Shown: one piece after another, positions 6,706 through 14,289 of the stretch
Layout of the letters: each line of letters begins with the position of its first letter
Numbering within the stretch: position 1 is the first letter of the stretch
DNA from: Clostridium sp. UBA4548
GTDB lineage: Bacteria > Bacillota > Clostridia > Clostridiales > Clostridiaceae
DNA length: 26,845 bases
Assembly: GCF_002387895.1 (NCBI RefSeq)
Contig: NZ_DGLI01000019.1
Span: forward strand, 258-27,102
Direction: 5' to 3'
Made by a program: the position numbers and the translations under genes
Notes under the pieces: model-generated
Databases searched by the model: none
Told to the model about the DNA's origin: nothing
What the model saw: the letters and a program-made list of their open reading frames with translations, nothing else

Positions 6706-8445
6706 ATGATAAAGAGATTTATTTCGTATTATGGGCCTCACAAGAAACTATTCTTTTTGGATATGTTTTGTGCATTTTTAGTAGCAGCACTGGATTTGGT
6801 ATTTCCCATGTTTACTAATACACTATTAAAAAATGCTATACCAAATAAAGATTTAAGAACTATAGTTATCTTTGCAGTGGTATTGGCTCTTTTATATGTA
6901 GTAAAGCTTATTGCTAACTACATAGTGGATTACTGGGGTCATGTAATGGGGGTAAGATTGCAGTATGAGATGAGAAAAGACGTTTTTTCACATCTACAAA
7001 CCTTACCTTTTAGATATTTTGATGATAATAAAACGGGACATATAATGTCCAGAATTATTAATGATTTAATGGAAATATCTGAACTTGCCCACCATGGACC
7101 AGAGGATGTATTTATTTCTATAATAATGTTACTTGGTTCTTTCATACTATTATGTAATATAAACTTGAAGCTAACCTTAATAGTATTTGCATTCATTCCT
7201 GTGATTCTTTGGTTTACAGCAACCCGTAGAGTAAAGATGTCTAACGCTTTTGATGAAGTTAGAAAAAAGATTGCTGTAGTAAATGCAAAGCTTGAGAATA
7301 GTATTTCAGGAATAAGAGTTGCTAAATCTTTTACAAATGAAGAATATGAAATGGAAAAGTTCGATGAAGGCAACAACCAATTTAAAGTTGCAAGATCTTC
7401 TGCTTATAAATACATGGCAGAATTTATGGCAGGTATGAGATTTCTTGTAGATATGCTTAATGTAGTTGTGCTAGGCTTTGGAGGATATTTTGTATACAAG
7501 GGATATATCGATATTATAGATTTAGTAACTTACTTCTTATATATTGCATACTTTATGCAACCTATTAGAAGATTGACTTCCTTCGTTGAACAGTATCAAA
7601 GTGGTATGTCTGGTTTTAAGAGATTTATTGAAATTATGGATACAAAGTCAGATATAACTGATAGTGCAGATGCTAAGGAGTTAAAAAATGTTAAAGGAAG
7701 TATCGAGTTTAAAAATGCCACCTTTAAGTACAATGAAAATACAGAAATATTATCTAATATAAATCTACAAATAGAAGCAGGCAAAACTTTAGCTCTTGTA
7801 GGACCATCTGGTGGAGGAAAAACAACTATATGTCACTTAATACCTAGGTTCTATGAGCTAAATGATGGTGAAATAAGTATTGATGGAGTAAATATTAAAG
7901 ATGTAACCTTGAAGTCTCTTAGAAAAAATATTGGAATTGTTCAACAAGATGTATTCTTATTTACAGGTACTATAAAGGAAAATATACTTTATGGTAATCC
8001 AGAAGCTACAGATGAAGAGGTAGTAAAGGCAGCAAAAAATGCCAATATACATGATTTTATCGATTCTTTACCTGATGGCTATGATACCTATGTAGGGGAA
8101 AGAGGCGTAAAATTATCAGGTGGACAGAAACAGAGAATATCCATAGCAAGAGTTTTCCTGAAAAATCCTCCAATATTGATATTAGATGAGGCAACCTCTG
8201 CATTAGATAATACTTCAGAGCTTATAATTCAAAAGTCTTTAGAAGATTTATCTAAGGGAAGAACCACCCTAGTAGTAGCGCATAGATTATCAACAGTTAA
8301 AAATGCAGATGATATAGTAGTGTTAACTGATAAGGGAATTTTGGAGAAAGGTCCTCATGAGGAGCTTATGGCTAAGGAAGGAATCTATTCAAAGCTTTAT
8401 AATGCACAGTTCAAAGGATTTATTCCAGATGAAGTGAATATTTAG
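6706..8445 (+). CDS. ABC transporter, fused permease and ATP-binding protein (exporter half-transporter)
   Basis: A 579-residue half-transporter of the MsbA/BmrA type that should work as a dimer. Residues 1-310 form the type I exporter membrane domain with six membrane segments. Residues 332-570 form the ATPase: Walker A GPSGGGKTT (366-374), Q-loop VQQD (412-415), signature LSGGQ (470-474), Walker B LILDE (491-495) with the catalytic Glu, and switch His526 in VAHRLSTV. All catalytic residues are intact. With no partner gene beside it, a homodimer is likely. The substrate cannot be told from sequence; drugs, lipids and peptides are all possible. A strong AAGGGGGAG site precedes the ATG. No convincing terminator follows directly. 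Confidence 0.92.
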   Translation: MIKRFISYYGPHKKLFFLDMFCAFLVAALDLVFPMFTNTLLKNAIPNKDLRTIVIFAVVLALLYVVKLIANYIVDYWGHVMGVRLQYEMRKDVFSHLQTLPFRYFDDNKTGHIMSRIINDLMEISELAHHGPEDVFISIIMLLGSFILLCNINLKLTLIVFAFIPVILWFTATRRVKMSNAFDEVRKKIAVVNAKLENSISGIRVAKSFTNEEYEMEKFDEGNNQFKVARSSAYKYMAEFMAGMRFLVDMLNVVVLGFGGYFVYKGYIDIIDLVTYFLYIAYFMQPIRRLTSFVEQYQSGMSGFKRFIEIMDTKSDITDSADAKELKNVKGSIEFKNATFKYNENTEILSNINLQIEAGKTLALVGPSGGGKTTICHLIPRFYELNDGEISIDGVNIKDVTLKSLRKNIGIVQQDVFLFTGTIKENILYGNPEATDEEVVKAAKNANIHDFIDSLPDGYDTYVGERGVKLSGGQKQRISIARVFLKNPPILILDEATSALDNTSELIIQKSLEDLSKGRTTLVVAHRLSTVKNADDIVVLTDKGILEKGPHEELMAKEGIYSKLYNAQFKGFIPDEVNI

Positions 8446-8602
8446 TTTTTGTAACTATAGGCATCTAAGGTGAAAATTAATTTTATTCGTTTTCATAAGC
8501 CTTAAGAGAATAAGACGAAAGTTTATCTTATTTCCTTTAAACAGACTTATTATAGCTAAAGAATATTTATGTTTCAGGAAATACGAAGATAATTACAATA
8601 GT
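8446..8602 (+). other. Intergenic region with no gene seen
   Basis: A+T-rich sequence after the ABC exporter gene. No ORF with a ribosome binding site and no clean terminator is visible. A weak inverted repeat surrounds about 8500-8540 (TTAAGAGAATAAG with CTTATTTCCTTTAA), which might slow transcription. Confidence 0.3.
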
Positions 8603-8632
8603 TTGTTGATTATATCTTTAATTTGTTATAAA
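8603..8632 (+). promoter_or_regulatory. Promoter feeding a 5' hairpin upstream of the 74-residue gene
   Basis: TTGTTG (8603-8608) and TATAAA (8627-8632) are 18 bases apart. The predicted start at about 8639 coincides with the left arm of the hairpin that follows. Confidence 0.5.
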
Positions 8633-8638
8633 ATAAAT

Positions 8639-8670
8639 GGGGGGTAGCCAAGGCTATCCCTATTATTTTT
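8639..8670 (+). terminator. Hairpin with T-rich tail at the predicted transcript start (attenuator candidate)
   Basis: GGGGTAGC (8641-8648) pairs with GCTATCCC (8653-8660), one wobble pair, extended to nine pairs, followed by TATTATTTTT. It looks like a terminator but starts only a few bases after the predicted transcription start. It could be an attenuator for the gene at 8878, a terminator for reading from the ABC exporter gene, or the body of a tiny RNA. Confidence 0.55.
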
Positions 8671-8877
8671 GACTTTAGGAAGATTTATGTTGAGGAGATA
8701 AAGTTTACATACTCAAATCAACAATTTTTTCCAAGAAAAGTTGACTAATATCTATATTACATATACACATGAAAAAGGAAAACTTCCTATTAAAAGATTT
8801 TATGTAAAAAAAAGGAAAAATAATATTTGTGTAGAATAAGTAATACATAAAGATTTTGGTATATGGAGGAGAAAAAA

Positions 8878-9102
8878 ATGATAAAAAACAAAAGTGGTAT
8901 TATTGAACTATTAAATGATCTAAAAAACTTTAGCTATTCTAAGGAAAGTACTGTAGTTGATGTGGAGTTAATCACTGAAGAGGATGTTAACATTAGATAC
9001 TATGATGAAAAGTGCATTATTATTAATTATCATCACTATGAGGATGCAGTTTCAACTTTATATAAGGATAGAAAATATATAAATAAAGTGCTTTTCCAAT
9101 AA
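8878..9102 (+). CDS. Small hypothetical protein, 74 aa
   Basis: No family recognised. The 74-residue protein is soluble, with a basic start (MIKNKSGIIELLNDLKNF) and an Asp/Glu/Tyr-rich body (VDVELITEEDVNIRYYDEK, then NYHHYEDAVSTLYKDRKYIN). There are no membrane segments or catalytic motif; the two adjacent histidines could bind metal, but this is speculation. Start choice: GGAGG at 8865-8869 lies 8 bases before ATG 8878, whereas an in-frame ATG at 8863 overlaps that site. A leader of about 240 bases begins with the hairpin at 8639, and the terminator stem overlaps the last codons. Confidence 0.65.
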   Translation: MIKNKSGIIELLNDLKNFSYSKESTVVDVELITEEDVNIRYYDEKCIIINYHHYEDAVSTLYKDRKYINKVLFQ

Positions 9103-9118
9103 TAAAAAGCACTTTATC
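9085..9118 (+). terminator. Hairpin overlapping the end of the 74-residue gene
   Basis: AAAGTGCTTTT (9085-9095) pairs perfectly with AAAAGCACTTT (9105-9115). The left arm encodes the last residues of the gene. The T tract after it is weak, so termination may be partial. Confidence 0.55.
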
Positions 9119-9329
9119 TATTAGGAAGCTATAGTGTAACTTGAATTAAACAATTCATTAATACAGAATTAGTATCATGAATTTTATATAAGAAAGTTAA
9201 AGTAAATTTAAGGAATCTTAAGTAAGATATAGCTAATTAAAGAATATAAGCAAATATTGCGTGTTTTTATTGTTTTTACGAATAATATAAGGTTGAAGAG
9301 AAAATTTAAAAGTATTATTATTTAATTAA
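9119..9329 (+). other. A+T-rich region upstream of the ctsR operon
   Basis: No gene is visible. A possible -35 box TTGCGT (9257-9262) and a TAATAT (9283-9288) are 20 bases apart, too far for a confident promoter. The region leads into the CtsR operator at 9330. Confidence 0.35.
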
Positions 9330-9346
9330 GGTCAAAGAAAGTCAAA
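9330..9346 (+). promoter_or_regulatory. CtsR operator
   Basis: GGTCAAA (9330-9336), three bases, then AGTCAAA (9340-9346) is the direct heptad repeat with three-base spacer recognised by the CtsR repressor. It lies about 200 bases upstream of ctsR itself, so the operon is very probably self-repressed and released on heat or protein stress. The closest TATATT (9363-9368) would place the box over the -35 region; a perfect TATAAT at 9409-9414 is an alternative -10 with a poor -35. Confidence 0.88.
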
Positions 9347-9352
9347 GTTGAG

Positions 9353-9393
9353 TTGTAATTATTATATTGGTAGAAGCCTATTGTAATTATTAT
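9353..9393 (+). repeat. Two direct copies of a 13-base A+T-rich repeat
   Basis: TTGTAATTATTAT occurs exactly at 9353-9365 and 9381-9393, starts 28 bases apart, just downstream of the CtsR operator. It may be a protein site or chance in A+T-rich DNA. Confidence 0.5.
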
Positions 9394-9445
9394 GTTTTAA
9401 CAGCTTTCTATAATCATTTTCTCGTAATAGAACTCTTCCAAAATA

Positions 9446-9521
9446 AATTAGTAATGCTAAATTGGTAAGAGTAGATTTATTTAAATGAACCTTACAAAAG
9501 TCAAAAGGTTTATTACTAATT
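9446..9521 (+). promoter_or_regulatory. Large hairpin in the ctsR leader, next to the ribosome binding site
   Basis: AATTAGTAAT (9446-9455) pairs perfectly with ATTACTAATT (9512-9521), enclosing a second stem AACCTT/AAGGTT (9488-9493 with 9505-9510). The structure ends about 9 bases before the AGAGG ribosome binding site (9530-9534), so it could control translation of ctsR, for example as a thermosensor. This role is inferred only. Confidence 0.45.
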
Positions 9522-9542
9522 CAAGGATAAGAGGTATTATTT

Positions 9543-10001
9543 ATGGCAAGATTATCTGATGTGATAGAAGAGTTTATTAAAGAACTTTTAGAACAGGCAA
9601 AAGAACAGGAAATAGAAATACAGAGAAATGAATTAGCTAGCTATTTTAGTTGTGCACCTTCTCAGATAAACTACGTATTAACTACCAGATTTACTCAAGA
9701 TAAGGGATATTATATTGAAAGCAGAAGAGGCGGAGGCGGATGCATAAGGATAATTAGAGTTCAGTATAAGGAACACACATCTTTAGCTGAAATTATTATT
9801 CATAAAATAGGAGATTATATTACTAGTGATAGTAGTAATAAAATAATTGATAGTTTAAAAGATAGTGGAATATTAACTGAAAGAGAAGCAAAGATAATAA
9901 AAGTAATGTTAAATGACAGAACTCTAACTTCAGCCTTAGATAATAAAAACAAGGTACGAGCGGACATGTTAAAAACAGTAATATTAAATATTTTGAAATA
10001 G
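9543..10001 (+). CDS. ctsR: CtsR, transcriptional repressor of class III heat-shock genes
   Basis: A 152-residue DNA-binding repressor. The N-terminal domain has the winged helix-turn-helix (about 28-50, NELASYFSCAPSQINYVLTT) and the diagnostic wing ESRRGGGGCIRI with RRGGGG at 61-66; the glycine-rich wing is known in Bacillus-type CtsR to touch the operator and act as a thermosensor. The C-terminal helical domain is where McsB acts. It is the first gene of ctsR-mcsA-mcsB-clpC, and the operator at 9330 indicates autoregulation. AGAGG 8 bases before the ATG fits the start; mcsA follows after 10 bases. Confidence 0.96.
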   Translation: MARLSDVIEEFIKELLEQAKEQEIEIQRNELASYFSCAPSQINYVLTTRFTQDKGYYIESRRGGGGCIRIIRVQYKEHTSLAEIIIHKIGDYITSDSSNKIIDSLKDSGILTEREAKIIKVMLNDRTLTSALDNKNKVRADMLKTVILNILK

Positions 10002-10011
10002 GGGTGATATT

Positions 10012-10527
10012 ATGATTTGTGAGATATGTCAAAAAAATGAGGCTAATTTTCATATCGCTAAAATTATAAATGGAGTTAAGGAAGAGAAACATGTATGTGA
10101 ATATTGTGCTAAGAACTTAGAAGGAATTAATTTACTTCCAGACCTGAACTTTAGTTCTAATTTTTCTTTCCAAAATCTATTAAGTGGATTTTTAGATTAT
10201 ATGAATACCTCTACTCAAACAAATCTACCTAGTCAAGTAGTATGCAGTAATTGTGGAACTACTTATAGAGAGTTTAAAGAAAGTGGCCTTTTAGGGTGTA
10301 GTAGTTGCTATAGTATTTTTAATAATACTGTAATACCAATCTTAAAGAGAGTTCAACCTAGCACAGAACACCATGGTAAAATACCTGTTAAAGGTGGAAA
10401 AGAAATAATGCTAAAAAAAGAGCTTCAAAAACTAAAGGAAGATCTTCAAAGGGCCATTGCTATGGAAGAGTACGAAAAGGCTGCTGAAGTTAGAGATAAA
10501 ATTAGAAATATAGAGCAGCAAGGCTAG
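10012..10527 (+). CDS. mcsA: McsA, zinc-binding activator of the McsB arginine kinase
   Basis: A 171-residue protein. Four CxxC pairs (Cys3/6, 29/32, 78/81, 96/99) make two zinc-binding units. The C-terminal UVR motif (about 134-168, MLKKELQKLKEDLQRAIAM then EEYEKAAEVRDKIR) is a coiled protein-contact element like the one in ClpC and UvrB. In Bacillus McsA activates McsB and senses redox or heavy-metal stress through its cysteines, freeing McsB to inactivate CtsR. Position between ctsR and mcsB, 13 bases before mcsB, supports this. AGGGGTGAT before the ATG serves as ribosome binding site. Confidence 0.95.
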   Translation: MICEICQKNEANFHIAKIINGVKEEKHVCEYCAKNLEGINLLPDLNFSSNFSFQNLLSGFLDYMNTSTQTNLPSQVVCSNCGTTYREFKESGLLGCSSCYSIFNNTVIPILKRVQPSTEHHGKIPVKGGKEIMLKKELQKLKEDLQRAIAMEEYEKAAEVRDKIRNIEQQG

Positions 10528-10540
10528 GAGGAATAGGGCT

Positions 10541-11563
10541 ATGGAGAATTGGATTAAAGCAGAAACTTCTCGTGAGGATATAGTAATAAGCAGCAGAGTT
10601 AGGCTAGCTAGGAACTTAAAAAATTATTCTTTCCCTAATAAACTAGATAGAGATAAAGGGAGGGAAGTTGTTAAAAGGGTTGAAGAAGCCTTTAATAAGT
10701 CTGCATATATTGAGGAAAACTTTAAGTCCGTTTATATGTGGGATAATGATGAAATAACAAGCAAGTCTTTTTTGGAAAGGCACCTTATAAGCGATAAATT
10801 AATTATTAATAAGGAAAAAGCTGCTTTCATAAAAGATAATAATGAAACAATAAGCATTATGATAAATGAGGAAGATCACTTAAGACTACAATGTATTGTA
10901 GGGGGATTAAATTTAAAAGAAGCTTATAATGAAATTAACAAGATTGATAATCTTTTAGAGGAATCACTAGATTTCGCATATGATAAGGATTTAGGCTATT
11001 TAACAACCTGTCCAACAAATGTAGGTACAGGGCTTAGAGCTTCTGTTATGATTCATCTGCCTGCACTTACAAAGTTAGGAGCCATTGATGGAATGGTAAA
11101 TATGTTAAGTAAAATGGGACTTACAATTAGAGGTTTATTTGGAGAGGGTTCAAAGGGTTATGGAAACATATACCAGATATCCAATCAAGTAACTCTAGGA
11201 CCAAGTGAAGAAGAAATAATAGATAATTTGTTAGCCGTTATAAACAATATAATTGGTGAAGAAAAGTTAGCAAGAGAAAAATATATCAAATCTTATGAGT
11301 ATGAAACAAAAGATAGTATTATGAGATCTTTGGGTATTTTAAGATATGCGTTAGTCATAACTGCAAAAGAAGCACTAAATTTGCTTTCATATGTAAGATT
11401 AGGTACAGAGCTGGATATAATCAAAGATATTGATAAGAAAAAACTAAATTCACTTTTAGTAGAAATACTTTCAGCAACAATGCAGCTTAATGCAGGGGCT
11501 GTAATGAATGAAAGGGAAAGAGATATTAAAAGAGCAGAAATTATAAGAAGTAGCTTTAAATAA
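10541..11563 (+). CDS. mcsB: McsB, protein-arginine kinase
   Basis: A 340-residue kinase of the phosphagen kinase fold that phosphorylates arginines in proteins, tagging them for the ClpC-ClpP protease and inactivating CtsR. Conserved features include SSRVRLARN (17-25), the NEEDHLRLQ segment (109-117) that supplies the catalytic acid, and TCPTNVGTGLRASVMIHLPAL around the catalytic Cys157. The sequence is full length, with the C-terminal dimer and phosphoarginine-binding region expected from the family. GGAGGAATAGGGCT precedes the ATG. clpC follows after 23 bases in the same transcript. Confidence 0.96.
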   Translation: MENWIKAETSREDIVISSRVRLARNLKNYSFPNKLDRDKGREVVKRVEEAFNKSAYIEENFKSVYMWDNDEITSKSFLERHLISDKLIINKEKAAFIKDNNETISIMINEEDHLRLQCIVGGLNLKEAYNEINKIDNLLEESLDFAYDKDLGYLTTCPTNVGTGLRASVMIHLPALTKLGAIDGMVNMLSKMGLTIRGLFGEGSKGYGNIYQISNQVTLGPSEEEIIDNLLAVINNIIGEEKLAREKYIKSYEYETKDSIMRSLGILRYALVITAKEALNLLSYVRLGTELDIIKDIDKKKLNSLLVEILSATMQLNAGAVMNERERDIKRAEIIRSSFK

Positions 11564-11586
11564 TGTAGTTAAGAGGTGAAGATAAG

Positions 11587-14022
11587 ATGTTTAATAGGTT
11601 CAATGAAAGAGCAAGAAAGGTTTTAATGTATGCTAATGAAGAAGCACAAAATTATAAACACGGATATGTTGGAACAGAGCACATGCTTCTTGGTATTTTA
11701 AAGGAGCAAGATGGAATAGCTTTTAATGCACTTAACAATATGGGAATTAGCTATGATAAGGTAAAGGCTTTGGTAAATCAGTATATAGGCAATGGAGATG
11801 TAGAAATGCCAAAGGATGAAATATATTTAACACCTAGAACTAAAAGACTTATAGAATTAAGCTTAGTTGAGGCAAGAGGGTTAAATCAAAATTATATTTC
11901 TCCTGAGCACATACTTTTAGCAATAATTAGGGAACCAGAAGGAGTAGCTTATACCATACTAGCTAACTTAGGAGCAGACTTTAATAAACTTAGAAATGAG
12001 CTAAAGGCTGCAGCTGGAGAAGCAGAAGGAGCAAATCAGCCAGTAGGAAGAGAAAAAACTAAAAATTCTAAAACACCTACTTTAGAGAAGTATGGTAAGG
12101 ATTTAACAGCTCTCGCAAAGGAGGGAAAATTAGATCCAGTTATAGGGCGCGATAATGAGACTCAAAGAGTGCTTGAAATACTTTGTAGAAGAATTAAAAA
12201 CAATCCTTGTTTAATTGGAGACCCTGGAGTTGGTAAAACAGCAATTGCAGAAGGGCTTGCTGAAAAAATAGCATCAGGTAATATTCCTGAATTATTAAGG
12301 GATAAAAGAGTTGTAACTTTAGATTTATCTTCTATGGTAGCAGGTTCAAAGTATAGAGGCGAATTTGAAGAAAGGCTTAAATCAGTAATGGAGGAAATAT
12401 CAAAAGCTGGAGATGTAATCCTATTTATAGATGAGATCCACACTATAGTAGGAGCAGGTGGGGCTGAAGGAGCCATCGATGCCTCAAATATTTTAAAACC
12501 AGCTCTTGCTCGTGGAGAAATTCAATGTATAGGTGCAACTACAATTGATGAGTACAGAAAGCATATTGAAAAAGATGCAGCTTTAGAAAGAAGATTCCAA
12601 CCAGTAACAGTAGAAGAGCCAAGCAAGGAAGAAACAGTACAAATTTTAAAAGGATTAAGAGATAAATACGAAGCTCATCATAGAGTTAAAATAACTGATG
12701 CAGCTATTGATGCCGCTGTAAATCTTTCAGATAGATATATAACTGACAGATATTTACCAGATAAGGCAATTGATCTAATTGATGAAGCTGGATCAAAGGT
12801 TAGAATTCAAAATCTTACAGCACCACCAGATTTAAAAGCAGTGGAAGCAGAACTTGAAAAGGTAACACAAGAAAAGTCTGATGCAATAACAGTTCAAGAT
12901 TTTGAAAAAGCTGCAATGCTAAGAGACAAAGAAAAACAACTTAAAGGCAAGCTTGAAAATACCAAGAATAACTGGGTATCAAAAAGCAAAGATGCAGATT
13001 CAGTAGTAGATGAAAGTGATATAGCTAGGGTTATAGCAAGATGGACTAATATTCCTGTTGAAAAACTTACGGAAAAGGAATCAGAAAGGCTACTAAAGCT
13101 TGAAGAAATCCTTCATAAGAGAGTTATTGGGCAAGAGGAAGCAGTAGAATCAATAGCAAGAGCTGTAAGAAGAGCAAGGGTTGGGTTAAAAGATCCTAAG
13201 AGACCAATTGGTTCATTTATTTTCCTTGGACCAACAGGTGTAGGAAAAACTGAGCTTTCAAAGGCTTTAGCTGAAGCTATGTTTGGTGATGAAAATGCCA
13301 TGTTAAGAATTGATATGTCCGAGTATATGGAAAAGCATACAGTGGCTAAACTTATTGGAGCTCCTCCTGGATATGTAGGATATGATGAAGGTGGTCAGTT
13401 AACAGATAAGGTAAGAAGACACCCTTATTCAGTGGTGTTGTTTGATGAAATCGAAAAGGCTCATCCGGATGTATTCAATATACTATTACAAATCCTTGAA
13501 GATGGTAGACTTACTGATGGGAAAGGTAAAACTGTAGACTTTAAAAATACTATTGTAATCATGACTTCAAATGCAGGAGCATCCACTATTAAAAAACAAA
13601 AATCTATTGGATTCGCTCAAAGCAAAGATGTAGCTAGAGATGAATATGATAAGATGAAGGATAATGTTATGGAAGAAATAAAACATACCTTCAGACCAGA
13701 ATTCTTAAATAGAATCGATGATATTATAGTGTTCCATAAGCTTGAGGAAAAAGATTTAGTACAAATAGTTTCGCTTATGCTTAATTCTGTAAGTGAAAGA
13801 TTAAAAGATCAAAATATAAGTATCTCCTTCACTGATGAAGCAAAAAATTATCTAGCAAAAGAAGGCTATGATTTAAATTATGGTGCAAGACCATTAAGAA
13901 GAGCAATTACAAAAACTATTGAAGATAAGCTTTCAGAAGAAATATTAAAGGGAAATGTAAGTCATAGTGATAATGTACAGGTTACTCTTGAAAATGGTGA
14001 GTTAAAGTTTAACGGAAAATAG
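11587..14022 (+). CDS. clpC: ClpC, AAA+ unfoldase subunit of the Clp protease
   Basis: An 811-residue class I Clp ATPase. It has an N-terminal double Clp repeat domain (about 1-145), a first AAA+ module with Walker A GDPGVGKTA (211-219) and Walker B LFIDEIH, a middle coiled region with a UVR motif (QDFEKAAMLRDKE, 437-449) marking ClpC rather than ClpA or ClpB, and a second AAA+ module with GPTGVGKT (548-555) and VVLFDEIEKAHPD. An IGF tripeptide near residue 673 is the loop that docks onto ClpP. It unfolds damaged and arginine-phosphorylated proteins for ClpP. No clpP is in the window. It is the last gene of the operon, closed by the terminator at 14163. GAGGTGAAGAT precedes the ATG. Confidence 0.97.
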   Translation: MFNRFNERARKVLMYANEEAQNYKHGYVGTEHMLLGILKEQDGIAFNALNNMGISYDKVKALVNQYIGNGDVEMPKDEIYLTPRTKRLIELSLVEARGLNQNYISPEHILLAIIREPEGVAYTILANLGADFNKLRNELKAAAGEAEGANQPVGREKTKNSKTPTLEKYGKDLTALAKEGKLDPVIGRDNETQRVLEILCRRIKNNPCLIGDPGVGKTAIAEGLAEKIASGNIPELLRDKRVVTLDLSSMVAGSKYRGEFEERLKSVMEEISKAGDVILFIDEIHTIVGAGGAEGAIDASNILKPALARGEIQCIGATTIDEYRKHIEKDAALERRFQPVTVEEPSKEETVQILKGLRDKYEAHHRVKITDAAIDAAVNLSDRYITDRYLPDKAIDLIDEAGSKVRIQNLTAPPDLKAVEAELEKVTQEKSDAITVQDFEKAAMLRDKEKQLKGKLENTKNNWVSKSKDADSVVDESDIARVIARWTNIPVEKLTEKESERLLKLEEILHKRVIGQEEAVESIARAVRRARVGLKDPKRPIGSFIFLGPTGVGKTELSKALAEAMFGDENAMLRIDMSEYMEKHTVAKLIGAPPGYVGYDEGGQLTDKVRRHPYSVVLFDEIEKAHPDVFNILLQILEDGRLTDGKGKTVDFKNTIVIMTSNAGASTIKKQKSIGFAQSKDVARDEYDKMKDNVMEEIKHTFRPEFLNRIDDIIVFHKLEEKDLVQIVSLMLNSVSERLKDQNISISFTDEAKNYLAKEGYDLNYGARPLRRAITKTIEDKLSEEILKGNVSHSDNVQVTLENGELKFNGK

Positions 14023-14162
14023 TGAAAGATATCTTAAAAAAATACCTATAGAAATATGTGGAGTATAATATTAGAATTTACAAAGGGCATTGAATTAATA
14101 GTTTTAAATTTATTGTACTACACTCTTTATAGATATATAATTAATTATAACCTTTTAATAAG

Positions 14163-14190
14163 AAAACCACTTAGATAAAGTGGTTTTTTT
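14163..14190 (+). terminator. Rho-independent terminator of the ctsR-clpC operon
   Basis: AACCACTT pairs with AAGTGGTT, flanked by A-T pairs, and is followed by a run of seven T (14184-14190). It lies 140 bases after the clpC stop; the stretch between holds no gene. Confidence 0.88.
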
Positions 14191-14289
14191 ATTATTTATG
14201 GATAGTATATATACCTTCAATAGATAAGGTAGTATATTATGGCGATAATTAGTTAAAATCTTAATAGTATAGTTTACGGAGGATATTAT

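Noticed and set aside
6939..7376. Minus-strand ORF of 145 codons inside the ABC exporter gene
   Set aside because: It is antisense to well-supported coding sequence and has no ribosome binding site or recognisable protein.
9823..10092. Minus-strand ORF spanning the ctsR-mcsA junction
   Set aside because: Low-complexity Leu/Tyr-rich translation produced by A+T-rich sequence; antisense to two conserved genes.
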